Assembly (NCBI GenBank): GCA_018398585.1
Contig: JAGTTD010000022.1
Span: 3,251,501 to 3,315,500 of the forward strand
Reading direction: 5' to 3'
Source: Simmondsia chinensis
Taxonomy: Eukaryota; Streptophyta; Magnoliopsida; Caryophyllales; Simmondsiaceae
DNA: 64,000 nucleotides
The translations under genes were made by a program, and so were the position numbers. Within the stretch, counting starts at the first letter, position 1. Every line of letters starts with the position of its first letter. Under the pieces are notes generated by a model. The model worked only from the letters and a program-made list of their open reading frames with translations. It was not told where the DNA came from and made no database searches. Below, piece by piece: positions 11,394 through 23,133 of this stretch.

Positions 11394-11786
11394 TATCAAG
11401 ATTCAAGACTTTTGTATGTTAATTATTTACTTTCAAATATTTACGTCAAAAGATGACCGCACACTCCATATGTCAAACTTTATATTTTTTGATAAATAAA
11501 TTTATATTTTTTAATATTAGGCCCCAACTTTGTATTTGTATTTGATACGTTATTTATTTACTGATATTTTTTTGATAATTACTTATTGTATATTGTATTT
11601 TATTTATTATATATATTTAGTATTATTTTTTTTGAATATATATACTTTGAAAGAAATATATTTGTATCTCATATTATTTATCAATGAATTACAATAATTT
11701 TAGTACAAAACGACTGTGTATTTTTTAAATTTTTTTTTAATTTAGTTAAACCCAGGCCCGGCCCGACCCGGCCCATGGCCACCCCA

Positions 11787-12523
11787 TCACTCGAACTGGC
11801 TTGCACTATTGGCCCAACCGGGTAAATCGGGTCCTTTCCCGATTTAGTTTCCTGAAGACTCTTAAGAGCATCCTCTTCAAGCTCAGAAAAGCTATTGACC
11901 ATTATCCCCCCAGCTAATTTATGCCGATTCGCGTGATGAAGCAGCCACTTATACGCATCATTTTTCCGGTCCTGAACCGGGTCAATTAGGTCAATCCCGC
12001 GAACCGGGACACACCCGGGAATTTGAACCGGTTCATCCATTTCCCTGTACTCACAAGAAACCGTCCGGTCCAAGTGGGGCAAATCAAAGACAAAAGACAA
12101 GGCCATAGCAGACCCAGGGGAAAAAATATACGGAGGCACGTCAAACTCACGCGCCACCTCAAACACATCAGTACCAAACAAATCCACCACCACCGCCACC
12201 AGCCGCCTAGTGGAGGCGATCCTGGCAAGGGACTCCCGAAGAGCTTGTAGGGACCGAGTGATGGTGAGGCAGATCTTTGTCTCGGCCTTGGTGTCAGCGG
12301 GGAGGTCATTGAAGCTGACCGGGGGGAGGAACCGGCAGTCGATGGAGGCAGGGAGGGAAGAGAGGGCGGCGCGTGCGGCGGAGGAGGGTGGCGCGTGGGT
12401 GGGGATGAGGAAAGTGAAGGTGAAATCATGGGAGTTCAAAAAGCCTTTGGAAAATTGGATGAGTGGGATGAGGTGGCCCATTCCTGGAGAGGGTATAACT
12501 ACAATATGGGGTGTCTTTTCCAT
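11787..12523 (-). pseudogene. UGT72B-like glucosyltransferase copy A, 5' part
   Basis: Starts at 12523 (MEKTPHIVVIPSPGMGHLIP). It retains the catalytic His in GMGH, the acceptor-side Asp in VVVDLFGTD, and family signatures such as DPVQDRKNDAYKWLLHHANR. The gene reads to ...VQASSSDG and then runs into the right TIR of the hAT element. This half has no internal stop, so the insertion is the main lesion here. The ATG context (TTTTCCATGGAAATTAAA on the plus strand) is shared with copies B and C. Confidence 0.93.
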
Positions 12524-12539
12524 GGAAATTAAAAGTTAA

Positions 12540-13699
12540 ATTTCAGGTATACTGTTAAAGTAAGACTGCATATAGCTTACTCTCTTCAAACACTGTCTTG
12601 ATTGTAGCCTTTTTGAAACACTGAGTTGTTATTCTTGTGTTACTCTCTTCAACTCTAATTAAGTTTATTCTTTCTTATTCAAATTATTATTTTATGTGTA
12701 TGATTATGACGTAATTGATGATGGATGAACTGCACTTTAGAGGAATAGGAATCGGAAGTACCGTAGAGTTATCCGTTTGTTTAGGGAGAAAATCATATTC
12801 TAGGAAGTAGTTTTTTTCCTTTTTTATTATTTGGTGCGAGTTTTTCTTACGGAAAAAGCTTTCCAACTGGAAACCTTTCCCCTCAAATGGGAGAAAATGA
12901 CTTCCTTTTCAAAATAGGGAAGTCATCATTTCAAGTGATCCAATAAAGTTTAAAGGTACACATCGATCTGAATATGGATCAAAAATGAACTCGGCAGGAT
13001 CTTAAATAACTAAAGGCAATAATGTGAGTCAAGAACTGGATAGAGAAAAATCTGTCAGCTCCAAATCCTGGAGTGAATTTTGTTGTTCTATTTCATTTTC
13101 GTTTCTAACTTATATTTTATATTTGAAATGTATTAATTCATGCTCTGATGAATATTATAATTAATAAATAATATTTACAACAAACAAAACACCAAAAAAT
13201 TATTTATAGTTAGTGTAAAAAAAAATTATTTATAGATTATATTCTTTTTTAGAAAATACTTTTTTTTGATATATGTTTTTAAGAAATATAATCACTTAAG
13301 TACCATAGGTTTGACCATTTATCACCTAGATACCATAATATTTCAATGCATACAATGAGGTACTTCGAAGTTTAAATATTGTATTACTTATGTATCCTAT
13401 AGTTTTAAAATTTTATCAATTATGTGCATTTGTTGAAATTCGATGGATATTTTGGTAGAAAATGCTAAAATAAAACATGTACTCTCATTAGAATTCAATG
13501 CGTTTTGCTTAAAAATGCTAAAATAACATATGATTTCGGCCATATTTAGGTAATTTACATCAATATATAATGAACTTTTTATTGTAATTTGGTAAAAATA
13601 TTGACATAAGTTATAAATATTATCATAATTATGTATTATATTAACATTTTTATATTTGGTTAGATTCTTGCAAAATTTACCTAAAAAGGTACCAACATA
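12540..13699. other. Gene-free AT-rich spacer
   Basis: I see no convincing gene, only short chance frames. Several T-runs and 'taccataggtttgacc'-like non-coding phrases are present. No terminal repeats were found. Confidence 0.5.
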
Positions 13700-13794
13700 C
13701 AAGTACCGGATCCCATTAGAATTCCAAAGTTAAGCGTGCTTGGGTGAGAGTCAACAAGACGGGTGACCTCCTAGGGAGTCCTGGTGTTGCACCC
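13700..13794 (+). repeat. 5S rRNA-like sequence (possible Cassandra-type LTR remnant)
   Basis: ACCGGATCCCATTAGAA, AAGTTAAGCGTGCTTGGG and GGGTGACCTCCTAGGGAGTC match the body and internal promoter region of plant 5S rRNA, with scattered changes. The 5' end of 5S is missing and the sequence ends in GTTGCACCCCT. Cassandra-type TRIM retrotransposons carry such a 5S segment in their LTRs and continue with a similar GCACCCCT, which fits better than a 5S gene. It is not a functional 5S gene. Confidence 0.7.
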
Positions 13795-13925
13795 CTAAGG
13801 TTGGGGGTTTTCGGAAACCGCCTCTCTTCAGGATAGCATCCTGAAGGAGGAAGGTTGCGTACATCCATCCCTCCCCCCCAGACCCTGCTTAGGCCGGAGC
13901 TTTTGGGGCACTGGGAATGTTGCCT
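13795..13925 (+). mobile_element. SINE copy 1, directly abutting the 5S-like segment
   Basis: GGTTGGGGGTTTTCGGAAAC, GCATCCTGAAGGAGGAAGG, CCCTGCTTAGGCCGGAGC and GGGGCACTGGGAATG match the family seen, often inverted, at 27100, 32283, 35465, 52535 and 53024. The end runs into TTG-rich sequence. Its 5' border coincides with the end of the 5S-like block. Confidence 0.72.
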
Positions 13926-14265
13926 TTGTTGCTCTTACAAAAATTTATCAAATTTGGATATACGATACTATTGCATTCCTCATGAGGTCCGACACTACCA
14001 ATACCCTGATATCGACTTTGATCATGATGGTTCGGCCCGACTTCCTAGGAAATTAGTAGACCCGAGGATTGGTCTTGGATGAGAAGAGGCAGGGCACATT
14101 GAGGCTCAAGCATCTTTTGTTAGCTCGGAACAGAATTTTACTTCTACTAGGACAGAATATTGGTAGCCTATCCCTAAAAGATAATTGGAACAATATTTAT
14201 CAATCTGATCCTGTTCGAAAAAATTTGATAGCTTATTTTGACGATTATTGCTAGTATCACCATGA

Positions 14266-14685
14266 GGTCTATTGTTAACATTTTTTTAGGTCGACAAATT
14301 GGCATTTAGCGAAAAAACATCTCTAATATAATTGAATGGATAGCATGTGGGTTATTCATTTAACAACTGGATTGGATAAAGGTTGACAATTACTAACTCG
14401 TTTAATAAATGAGTTGGATTCGGGTTAACTTGGTTTTTAAGACCCTTTGCCTAACACGAACATAAAAGTAATAAGATACGGCACGATACAACACATTTGT
14501 GAGCTATAATTGAAACATGGGCCCTCCGGCTCCAATGTCATGGCGCAATGTCATTGATGACGTTAAGCTTTTGTTAGTTTAAATATGCATTAACATCCAT
14601 AAATAAATAATTATTTTTACATCTGTATACTATTAAAAAAAAAGGTACAGCACCATAATTATATACAAATATTAAAAAGATATTC
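14266..14685. repeat. Segmental duplication block, copy A (matches 34340-34680)
   Basis: Non-coding sequence shared with copy B: 'ttttttaggt.gacaaa.t.g.cat.t', CATGGCGCAATGTCATTGATG, 'aaatatgcattaacatccat' and 'acagcaccat' appear in the same order in both. This shows the UGT copies duplicated with long flanks. Confidence 0.78.
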
Positions 14686-14693
14686 ATTTATGT

Positions 14694-15991
14694 TAGGGAT
14701 AGTAAATGTATCGTGTTATGTCGTTAAGGATGACAATCGAACCGAATCCGGCAGATATTCATCCAAATCCATCTAATTATGATTGATTTGGATGTAAAAA
14801 ATAAATTTTAAATGGCTTTGAATTTTGATGTTGATAAATAGATTTTGGGTTAGGTTGGATTTGGATGACACCAAAAACTTAATCCAAACCTAACCCAAAT
14901 CCAACCCGAAATTATGTTTAGTATATAATAAAATTTTTAAATTACTAAATTTTGAGTATTTAACCAGCAAAATCATATTCTAATATTTTTGTACTATATG
15001 CCAACATATTTGGAGTTTGGTCAAGTATTATAATATTCTTTGTAAAAAAATATAATGGAACAAATGTATAAAAATTAGTGGTTAAAGACTTTTGAACGAT
15101 TGACTAATATTGTATTATTATTCTATAAATATTATATTAAAAAAAGGAAAAACAAAGTGTACCGACTTGTCTAAATATTGGTTTCTAAGGTATAATTGTT
15201 GCATTATTATTATTATATATTAATATTAGATTATAATGTCATAACTTATTCTAGGTTTTAAATGGATCATGGATTTGGATCGGATATCATTCCATCCGAT
15301 GGTTTTGGATTTGGATTTGGATTTGGATTGAGTTTTTATAAAATAAATAGGTATTTATAGGATTTGGGTTGGGTCGGGCTTTTTCTGGATTGGATCTGGA
15401 TGAAAGTAAACCCGACCTAAACCCGACTCATTGCCATCCCTACGTGTCGTGTTTGTGTTCGTACTATGCGAGGGGTCTTAAAAATGGGGTCAACCCGAAC
15501 CCAACCTGTGTATTAAACGGGTTAGAAACTCTCAACCCTTACCCAACCCAATTATTAAATGGGTAACCCATGGGTTATCAATTTAATTACATTGACGACT
15601 TTTTTTCATTAAATGCTAGTTTTTTAACTTACAAATATGTTAATAATGAATTCATGGCTGATACTACCAATAAATACTTGTTATATTTATAACAGTTAAA
15701 ATAAATTATTAAATTAATATTACTAAATATAGTTTAAATTATCTTAACTACCTCAAATAAATATATAATAATAATAGTGTATCACTTAAATGCCTAACAT
15801 AACTACATAAACGGATTAATAGTGTAGAAAACAAGTTACACGAGTCAAACCTAAGTTCACCCCAATTACCTAAACGAGTTAAACGGGTCAACCCAAATTC
15901 AACCCGCCTTCAAAACTCCCAAGCCAAACCTGCTATCTTCGCGTCATGTCCGTGTCGTGCTACCGTGTCGTGTCAAATTTTGCCAGCCCTA
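14694..15991. mobile_element. Non-autonomous hAT element with 8-bp target duplication
   Basis: Perfect 8-bp duplication ATTTATGT (14686-14693 and 15992-15999). Imperfect TIRs are TAGGGATAGTAAATG at the left and, reverse-complemented, TAGGGCTGGCAAAATT at the right; subterminal CGTGTCGTG repeats occur at both ends. No transposase. The homologous site in copy B (about 38175-38205) lacks the element and reads straight through. It hosts a second element at 14725-15442. Confidence 0.82.
14725..15442. mobile_element. hAT-type element nested inside another hAT-type element
   Basis: TIRs TAAGGATGACAAT and ATTGCCATCCCTA, with imperfect 8-bp duplications TATGTCGT and CGTGTCGT. The interior carries GGATTTGGAT-like and AACCCAAATCC-like repeats. 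It has no coding capacity and sits 31 bp inside the left end of its host. Confidence 0.72.
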
Positions 15992-15999
15992 ATTTATGT

Positions 16000-16770
16000 T
16001 AATGAATTATTTTGAATTTTAACTTTTTAATTATAAAATAAAAGCATTAAATAGTTATATAAAAATTAATTTAGAATTTAACACCTATATAGAAATTAAT
16101 ATGAATTGCACAATTAATGGAAACAAATTCAACTTTGAAAAAAAAATAGTGTTGTTTAAAAATAAGGTTATTTACTGTTAGTACCTCGACGTTTGTGATT
16201 TATTATCTTATAGGAACTATACCCCAACCTTTTTTAATCTATTTTTTTTATTATCTTAGGTTTTGTTCGTATTTATAAATGTGACCCTCTTCGAGAAAAC
16301 CCTATATCGGAAACATAAGAAGACAAAATTGTCCTTGACCAAAGCAACGACGTCATGAGGCTTGGCACTGAAATTTGGTGCCATGATTATTCTCCTATTC
16401 ATAATGATAATGAAACACAGTGTTTGGATGTAATTTGTTTTTGTTTTTTTTGAACATTAGATGCCCCAAATGTTATCAAGGTCAGAGACTACTTTTTTAT
16501 TATTTTCACAAATATTGAGGTATTCAAAAGTAAATAACCTTATATTTTACTTGTGCTATTTCCTTGGTAAATGATAAATTTATTACCCTTAATTGCATAA
16601 TTTCAAATTAATTTTTAAATGGATGTTCAACTAAGAAATTAATTACTATATGAATATTCAATGCTTTTTTTCTTTTTTTTTAACGATTAAAGAGTTAAAT
16701 ACAAACTTCTTTTTTTTTTTTTTTTTTTTTTTTTTTGGAGACATAGGCCAAAACCTTTTTAACCTTTTTC
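16000..16770. repeat. Segmental duplication block, copy A (matches 38200-38964)
   Basis: Non-coding. Shared phrases with copy B include AATAAGGTTAT, TAGTACCTCGAC.TTTGTGAT, 'tataggaactatacc.caacct' and 'atggatgttcaact'. Similarity fades near 16770/38964, probably the edge of the duplicated unit. A T-run of about 28 lies near 16708-16736. Confidence 0.75.
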
Positions 16771-17299
16771 CCTAATTAGATTATGCAAATATGCAATATC
16801 AATTATAGATGGGAAATTTATCCTCTATATGTTTTCTTTGGTGATTTATTATTTAAATATTTTAAGTCTCTTCGGAGACATCTAATAAAATTGAAACGAT
16901 ATGAAAAAGATTGGCATCAAGAAAGAATAATTTAATATTTTAAGGTTATAATAAGTTATAATTACGTTTCAAAAATATCTAGGCAATCACTATCTAGATA
17001 AGGCGGTTATTTTTTTGAATCTAATATAGTTTTGTTGTAAAGTGTTGACATAATATATAAGTCAGCAGTATGCCCGATAAGAAAATTTTCATTAGATTAA
17101 GGAAAAAAATTACCAAATTTCAAGGTAAGACACTGTAGATATGAAAATTTTGTCTTAACTAAAAATTACTTGTTATTAGTATAATATACTAGTTTGATAT
17201 TCTTATGATAATACATAAGGTCATTATTGTTCTTTTCCCTATGTTCTCTCTTCTATATATTGTTCGAAAAATAGATGGTGTAAGGTTAATTTGGGAAAA
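16771..17299. other. Gene-free AT-rich spacer
   Basis: No coding frame of any length and no recognised repeat. Confidence 0.5.
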
Positions 17300-18205
17300 C
17301 TTGGAATAAACAGAAACCTTAAAGATGTGGACAAGTAAAGATCACTGCCTTAAAGCCAAATTTGCCCTAGCACTAGTACATACTGACATTTTGACAATCG
17401 ACTTCCAAGGTAAATGTGGCGATTACCACACCTGTGTACTCGAGGGCTATAGTATGGGAGTGCCTCGAATAATTCCCAGCAGGTGAACGATGACAATAGA
17501 GTAGAGGGGAGAGAGAGGGAACTAATTTTTTTTCTCTATCTTTTGAGAGAGACTTGCCAGATACCTTTTATAGGTAGATGGAGAGGGTACAAAACTTAAT
17601 TGCCAAAACTCAAAGGTTTGTAACTGTCAAGACCTTATAACTGCAATAACCCTACCAGTTATAAGAGAATTGATTCTGCCAACGGCTAAGAGTATTCTAG
17701 CAAGTTTATTCCTTCAATGACTAGAAAAATTCCAACGGAAAAAATATATCTTGGAACCAAAACACGCCCATGCCCGTCACCCAAGCCTGGCGCAGCGCGG
17801 CAGGTGAGTGGCTCGCGCAAGTGTGGTCCACCTTAGCTGCAATTGGAGCTTAACAACTTATGAAGCATAGTGGATGCTAGGATATTTATACAAGGCTTAA
17901 TGTTCTCTCCAAATCTATGTGGGATACGATAAACAGGGGAAAGTATTAGGCTCATTTTTTCATGTGGGATATACTATTACACAGCACTTAGATAAGATGG
18001 GCTATTTTAGACATACTCTTTTTACCTTCTTTCAATGAGGGATGTGGGATAAAATCTTGCAAAAACAACTTAAGAAAGTCCCAAACCTTTTCTTTCAATG
18101 TGGGACAAGAAATAAGAAGAACTAAAGCTACCCAAGTCAATCATATTTCTAACATATATATGGTACATTAGCAACCGAGTATGCTCATAAAAATATTCTT
18201 TCACA
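17300..18205 (+). mobile_element. Probable Copia 5' LTR region
   Basis: Sequence directly upstream of a primer-binding site and ending in CA. It has several ATGTGGGA-type repeats (about 17918, 17960, 18048, 18100) common in plant Copia LTRs. I could not fix the TG start; a reverse-complemented TGTTAGAAATATGATTGAC-like end near 18140-18157 suggests another LTR piece is mixed in. Confidence 0.5.
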
Positions 18206-18217
18206 TGGTATCAGAGC
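18206..18217 (+). other. Primer-binding site (initiator Met tRNA type)
   Basis: TGGTATCAGAGC immediately follows ...TTTCACA. It marks the junction between LTR and internal region of a plus-strand Copia fragment. Confidence 0.85.
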
Positions 18218-18640
18218 AAAGTCAATTCTTATTCTCTCAAGTCTGACCTGAGACTGACCCAACCCAAGGTCCATATGAACCCGAAGATGACCTGACCCAA
18301 GTTTGACCCAACTCCATTTTTAGCCGAACAAAGATAAACTTGATGCGGCAATATCCCAATCCGAACCTACCCAACCGAACCGATTGCCAAGTCTTCCAAT
18401 AGCCTATGTGCCATTCCCTTCCCTTGACTTACCCGTTCTACCCTTCTTGTCGCATGTAGGCTATGGTCTTGCTCGTCTACGCTCCTACCCAGAAAGTAAT
18501 AATTGAAAAACGATGTTCCCTTGCCTTTCGGACCTAGGGAAACAGAAAGATTATGTCCCGGAGTGTTGGCGTTGTTGCATCACCCCTTGGCCTCAGCCTC
18601 TCTCCCTCTCTCTCTCTCTCCATCGTTACTAGCTTGTTAC

Positions 18641-19060
18641 AGTTAAATTTGAGTCTGCCACTGACTATTCCACATGGAGTGAACAAATCTTAATAATTTT
18701 TCTTTCTAATCAAGTGATCAGGTTTGTCAATGGATCAATTCCATGCCCTCCTTCCCAAATTCAACAACATGATGACACTTTTTATCCCCAACCTTGATCA
18801 TACCAATTAGACTTGCACCAATTAAAGTATTCAGTCTTCTCTCTCTGCCTCTCTTACTCATTCTGTTTTTAATGATGTTATTCACATCCCAACTCTAAAG
18901 ATGTGCGGGATGCTCTCACTAAACGGGCTAGGGAACATTCCCTTGGCACCGAATTTGACCTCGGTCTTGGCATGCCGCTCTTCTCAAAGACAACAAAACC
19001 ATGAACACTTACCTCACCATAAATTCTCGTTCTCTGCTCAATTGCTAGCTAACGATTCAT
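18641..19060 (+). pseudogene. Copia gag fragment
   Basis: The plus strand reads a degenerate gag with DYSTWSEQIL and VNGSIPCPP, matching the N-terminal gag region of plant Copia elements (the usual W-x-x-Q-I/V and G-x-I/P patterns). Several stops and frame changes interrupt it. A second in-frame piece (about 18900-18975) has DVRDALTKRAREHSLG. Nothing of pol is left downstream, so it is a 5' fragment belonging with the primer site at 18206. Confidence 0.65.
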
Positions 19061-19065
19061 AAAAT

Positions 19066-20023
19066 TGGTGATTTATTCTTGAATCTCATCAACTTTCTCT
19101 AACATATTCATTATCATTTTCTATATTCCAGTAATTAACAACGAGTCACTTACCGTAATGATCAGAGTTCCGACGATGGACCAACTCCGATCCCAATGAT
19201 ATGAACTAGAACTAAAGCTATCAAAATAAACTAATTTGAAATGAAGGGTAAAGGAAAATGAAATAAGCAAACATGCTTTCATTCTCCGATGACTTTTCTT
19301 ACATTACATCCTAACAGTCTGTTCATAGGCAACACAATGAAATTTATGGTGACAATTCATTGAGAAATTAGAAATATTAGAGGAAAATTTAAATTTTAAC
19401 TTGAAAGGGATTTTGAAAATGTATCGAACGTTATGAAATTTAAATTTTTTTTTTTTACAATTATCATTGGTCTTTGTTGGATGTGCTTTAAAATTTTTGG
19501 GAAATCGTACCAAATAAGCCCCCAACCCCACATTTAATCTTTTTTACACCCCTCTTTCCTAAAACTAACTCATTTGGACCATTTTATCCTTTTCACACTA
19601 GTCCCTCATGTTGACTCTTTCTCTCTCCTCTCATTTAATGCAAAAAGGCAACCTTTTTACTTTTTGCTCTTTATTCTCTCTCTCCCTTCTATTCCCACCA
19701 ATTCATTCTCTCTCTCTTTTCACTGTGTTAACTATTTGTCTTCCTCCTCTCATGTCTCATTCTCTCTTCTTTCTTCTTCTTCTTTTATTTTCAAATTCCC
19801 GAGTTCCATTCTCAGCGTCCTGTGTGTTTTCTTGTCCTACCTGGGCCCTTGGGTAGTTATTTGTGGTGGCTTTGGAAGAAGAAGAAGGCTTTGTAAGAAC
19901 AGGTTTGAAGCATCGTGGCATTGCGGTAGGTTCAAGATTGAGTCATTACACATTTCACGGTTTTAAGATCAGACATTGAAGGTAAAATAATCATTTCATG
20001 CATTGGTCGTTAATGGATCTCTA
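19066..20023. other. Gene-free stretch with a pyrimidine-rich tract
   Basis: About 19580-19830 is strongly C/T-rich on the plus strand, and a 130-residue frame crosses it (19574-19966). Its composition is Ser/Leu/Phe-rich with no domain, so I do not call a gene. It might be leader sequence of a lost gene or the outer end of the array element to the right. Confidence 0.4.
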
Positions 20024-22570
20024 TCATATGGGGTTGGTGTGTTACTAGTCATTTATAGTATATGATCAATCATACACCGCGTATGATTGGTGTAAATGGT
20101 GTATTATCATTTTTTTTGGTGTGTTTCAAATCATTAATGGTGTATGATTAATCATACACCATGTATGATTGGTTCAAACAGTGTATTATCATGTTGCGTT
20201 GGTGTTTTTTCAGTCATTAATGGCGCATGATTAATCATACACCTTGTATGATTGGTTTAAATGGTGTATTATCATGTTATGTTCGAGTTTTTCAAGTCAT
20301 TAATAGTGTACGATTGTTTTAAATGGTGTCAAATCATTTTCAGTTAGTGTTTTTCAAGTCATTAATGTTCACCGTGCATTATTGGTTTAAATGGTGTGAA
20401 ATCAACTTGTCTAGGTATGTTTCAAGTAATTCGAGGTGTATGATCAATCATACACTGTGTATGATTAGTTTTAATGGTGTGAAATCAACTCGTATAGGTG
20501 TGTTTCAAGTAATTAGTGGTGTATGATCAATCAGACACCGTATATGATTGGTTTTAATGGTGTGAAATCAACTTATATAGGTGTGTTTCATGTAATTAGT
20601 GGTGTATAATCAATCATACACCATGTATGATGGATTTTAATGGTGTAAAATCATCTTGTCTAGGTGTGTTTCAAGTAATTAGTGGTGTATGATCAATCAT
20701 ACACCGTGTATGATAGGTTTTAATGGTGTAAAATGAACTTGTATAGGTGTGTTTCAAGTAATTAGTGGTGTATGATCAATCATACACCGTGTATGATAGG
20801 TTTTAATGGGGAAAAATCAACTTGTATAGGTATGTTTTAAGTAATTAGTGGTGTATGATCAATCATACACCGTATATGATAGGTTTTAATAGTGGAAAAT
20901 CAACTTATATAGGTGTGTTTCAAGTAATTAGTGGTGTATGATCAATCATACACCGTGTATGATTGGTTTTAATGGTGTGGAATCAACTTGTATAGGTGTG
21001 TTTTAAGTAATTAGTGGTGTATGATCAATCATACACCGTGTATGATAGGTTTTAATGGTGTAAAATATTCTTGTCTATGTGTGTTTCAAGTAATTAGTGG
21101 TGTATGATTAATCATACACCATGTACGATAGGTTTTAATGATGTAAAATCAATTTGTAGAGGCATGTTTCAAGTAATTAGTGGTGTATGATCAATCATAC
21201 ACCATGTATGATAGGTTTTAATGGTGTAAAAGCAACTTATATAGTTGTGTTTCAAGTAATTACTGGTGTATGATCAATCATACACCATGTATGATAGGTT
21301 TTAATGGTGTGAAATCAACTTGTATAGGTTTGTTTTAAAAAATTTGTGATGTATGATCAATCATACACCGTGTATGATTGGTTTTAATGGTGGGAAATCA
21401 ACTTCTATAGGTGTGTTTCAAGTAATTAGTAGTATATGATCAATCATACACCGTGTATTATATGTTTTAATGGTGTAAAATCAAATTGTATAGGTGTGTT
21501 TCAAGTAATTAGCAGTGTATGATCAATCATACACCATGTATGATAGGTTTTAGTGGTGGGAAATCAACTTGCATAGGTGTGTTTCAAGTAATTAGTGGTG
21601 TATGATCAATCATACACCGTGTATGACAAGTTTTAACGGTGTGTGATCATTTTGTGTTGGCGTGTTTTAAGTAATTAGTGGTGTATGATCAATCATACAC
21701 CGTATATGATTGGTTTTAATAGTGTGAAATCAACTTGTGTAGGTGTGTTTCATGTAATTAGTGGTGTATGATCAGTCATACACCGTGTATGATATGTTTT
21801 AATTGTATGAAATTAACTTGTATAGATGTGTTTCAAATAATTAGTGGTGTATGATCAATCATACACAGTGTATGATTGGTTTTAATGGTGCAAAATCAAC
21901 TTGTATAGGTGTGTTTCAAGTAATTAGTGGTGTATGATTAATCATAAACCATGTATGATAGGTTTTAATGGTGTAAAATCATCCTATCTAGGTGTGTTTC
22001 AAGTAATTAGTAGTGTATGATTAATCATACACCATGTATTATGGGTTTAATGGTGTAAAATCGACTCGTATAGGTGTGTTTCAAGTAATTAGTGGTGTAT
22101 GATTAATCATCCACTGTGTATGATAGGTTTTAAAGGTGTAAAATCAACTTGTATAGGTGTGTTTCAAGTAATTTGTGGTGTATGATCAATTATACACCGT
22201 GTATGATACTTTTTAATGGTGTAAAATCAACTTGTCTAAGTGTGTTTCAAGTAATTATGGTATCTGATTAATCATACACTGTGTATGATAGGTTTTAATG
22301 GTATGAAATCAACTTGTATAGGCGTGTTTCAAGGAATTAGTGATGTATGATCAATCATATACCGTGTATGATTGGTTTAAATGGTGTGAAATCAACTTGT
22401 CTAGGTGTGCTTCAAGTAATTAGTGGTGTATGATTAATCATACACAGTATATGATTGGTTTTAATGGTGTAAAATCAACTTGTATTAGTGTGTTTTAAGT
22501 AAACAGTGGTCTATGATTAGTCATACACCGCGTATGATTGGTTTGAATGGTGTAAAATCAACTTGTCTAG
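20024..22570 (+). repeat. Minisatellite array, left arm (83-bp unit, about 30 copies)
   Basis: Starts of the GGTGTATGATC box at 20601, 20684, 20767, 20850 and 20933 are exactly 83 bp apart. Each unit has a near-palindromic box GGTGTATGATC/AATCATACACC, then 'gtgtatgat.ggttttaatggtg.aaatcaacttgtataggtgtgtttcaagtaattagt' in substance. The first four or five units are variant forms. Confidence 0.95.
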
Positions 22571-23133
22571 ATGTGGTTTTACCCTTCAATATCACTTACG
22601 ATCAGTATTTATGTCCACAACAGATGGGGTATGACATCTACTTCTCTTGCTTTTTTTTTTTTTTTTTTTTTCCTTCAGAGGAAAAAAATAGTAATTTCTT
22701 ACAATGATGCTTAATTTCTTATTGTGACATCTATATTATATTTAACTGCATGTCTGATTGTGGCATGTTCGTCGTAAAGTTTATATAATTTTTTTCTTAC
22801 GGATGGCCTCAGCATCTCCCAATGCACGCTAGGGCAGATGGAGACATTGTGGACCAATACCTATATATACTTGTACAGTCATGGTAGAAAGATACTCATG
22901 AAAATGTATACAAGTGAATAGAAGTATATGATGGGTACATATTCTTGTATATTTCTATATTCTTGTATATTTCCATATGATTACCATATTCAGTGTTCAA
23001 CCCCCCACTACCCCAGTCAATGTGTTATGGATAATACACAACTATCATTAATAATGCACGTCTATTAATAGTACACGATTTCGTTGATATTAATAGCAAA
23101 TACACTGGAAAAAGAAAAAAAGAACAACGTAAG
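22571..23133. other. Non-coding centre between the satellite arms
   Basis: No gene seen. It holds a T20-type run (about 22651-22670) and short 'tatattcttgtatatttc' repeats near 22940-22980. It probably includes the 3' flank of the transposase fragment. Confidence 0.45.

Larger units (their letters stand above)
8693..11786 (+). mobile_element. hAT (Ac/BED-type) DNA transposon inserted in UGT copy A
   Basis: About 3.1 kb with GC-rich terminal inverted repeats: left TAGTGGTGGCCAACGGGCC, and right, reverse-complemented, TGGGGTGGCCATGGGCC. Many GGGCCGGG-type subterminal repeats lie at both ends. It sits between the two halves of a UGT reading frame and carries a hAT transposase gene in the opposite orientation. 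The expected 8-bp duplication is not visible. About 19 bp of UGT sequence present in copy B is missing here, so the junction has been altered. Confidence 0.9.

Noticed and set aside
8690..11786. hAT transposase as an active gene
   Set aside because: Three early TGA codons, a further stop with frameshift near 10375-10400, and a break before the dimerisation domain.
12023..12539. Plus-strand open frames opposite UGT copy A
   Set aside because: They mirror the GC-rich UGT coding strand; the same mirror frames appear opposite copies B and C.
13700..13794. A functional 5S rRNA gene
   Set aside because: The first third of 5S is absent, internal substitutions occur, and there is no tandem 5S array around it.
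19574..19966. 130-residue open frame on the plus strand
   Set aside because: It crosses a C/T-rich tract; Ser/Leu/Phe-rich composition with no domain, and an overlapping frame is equally open.
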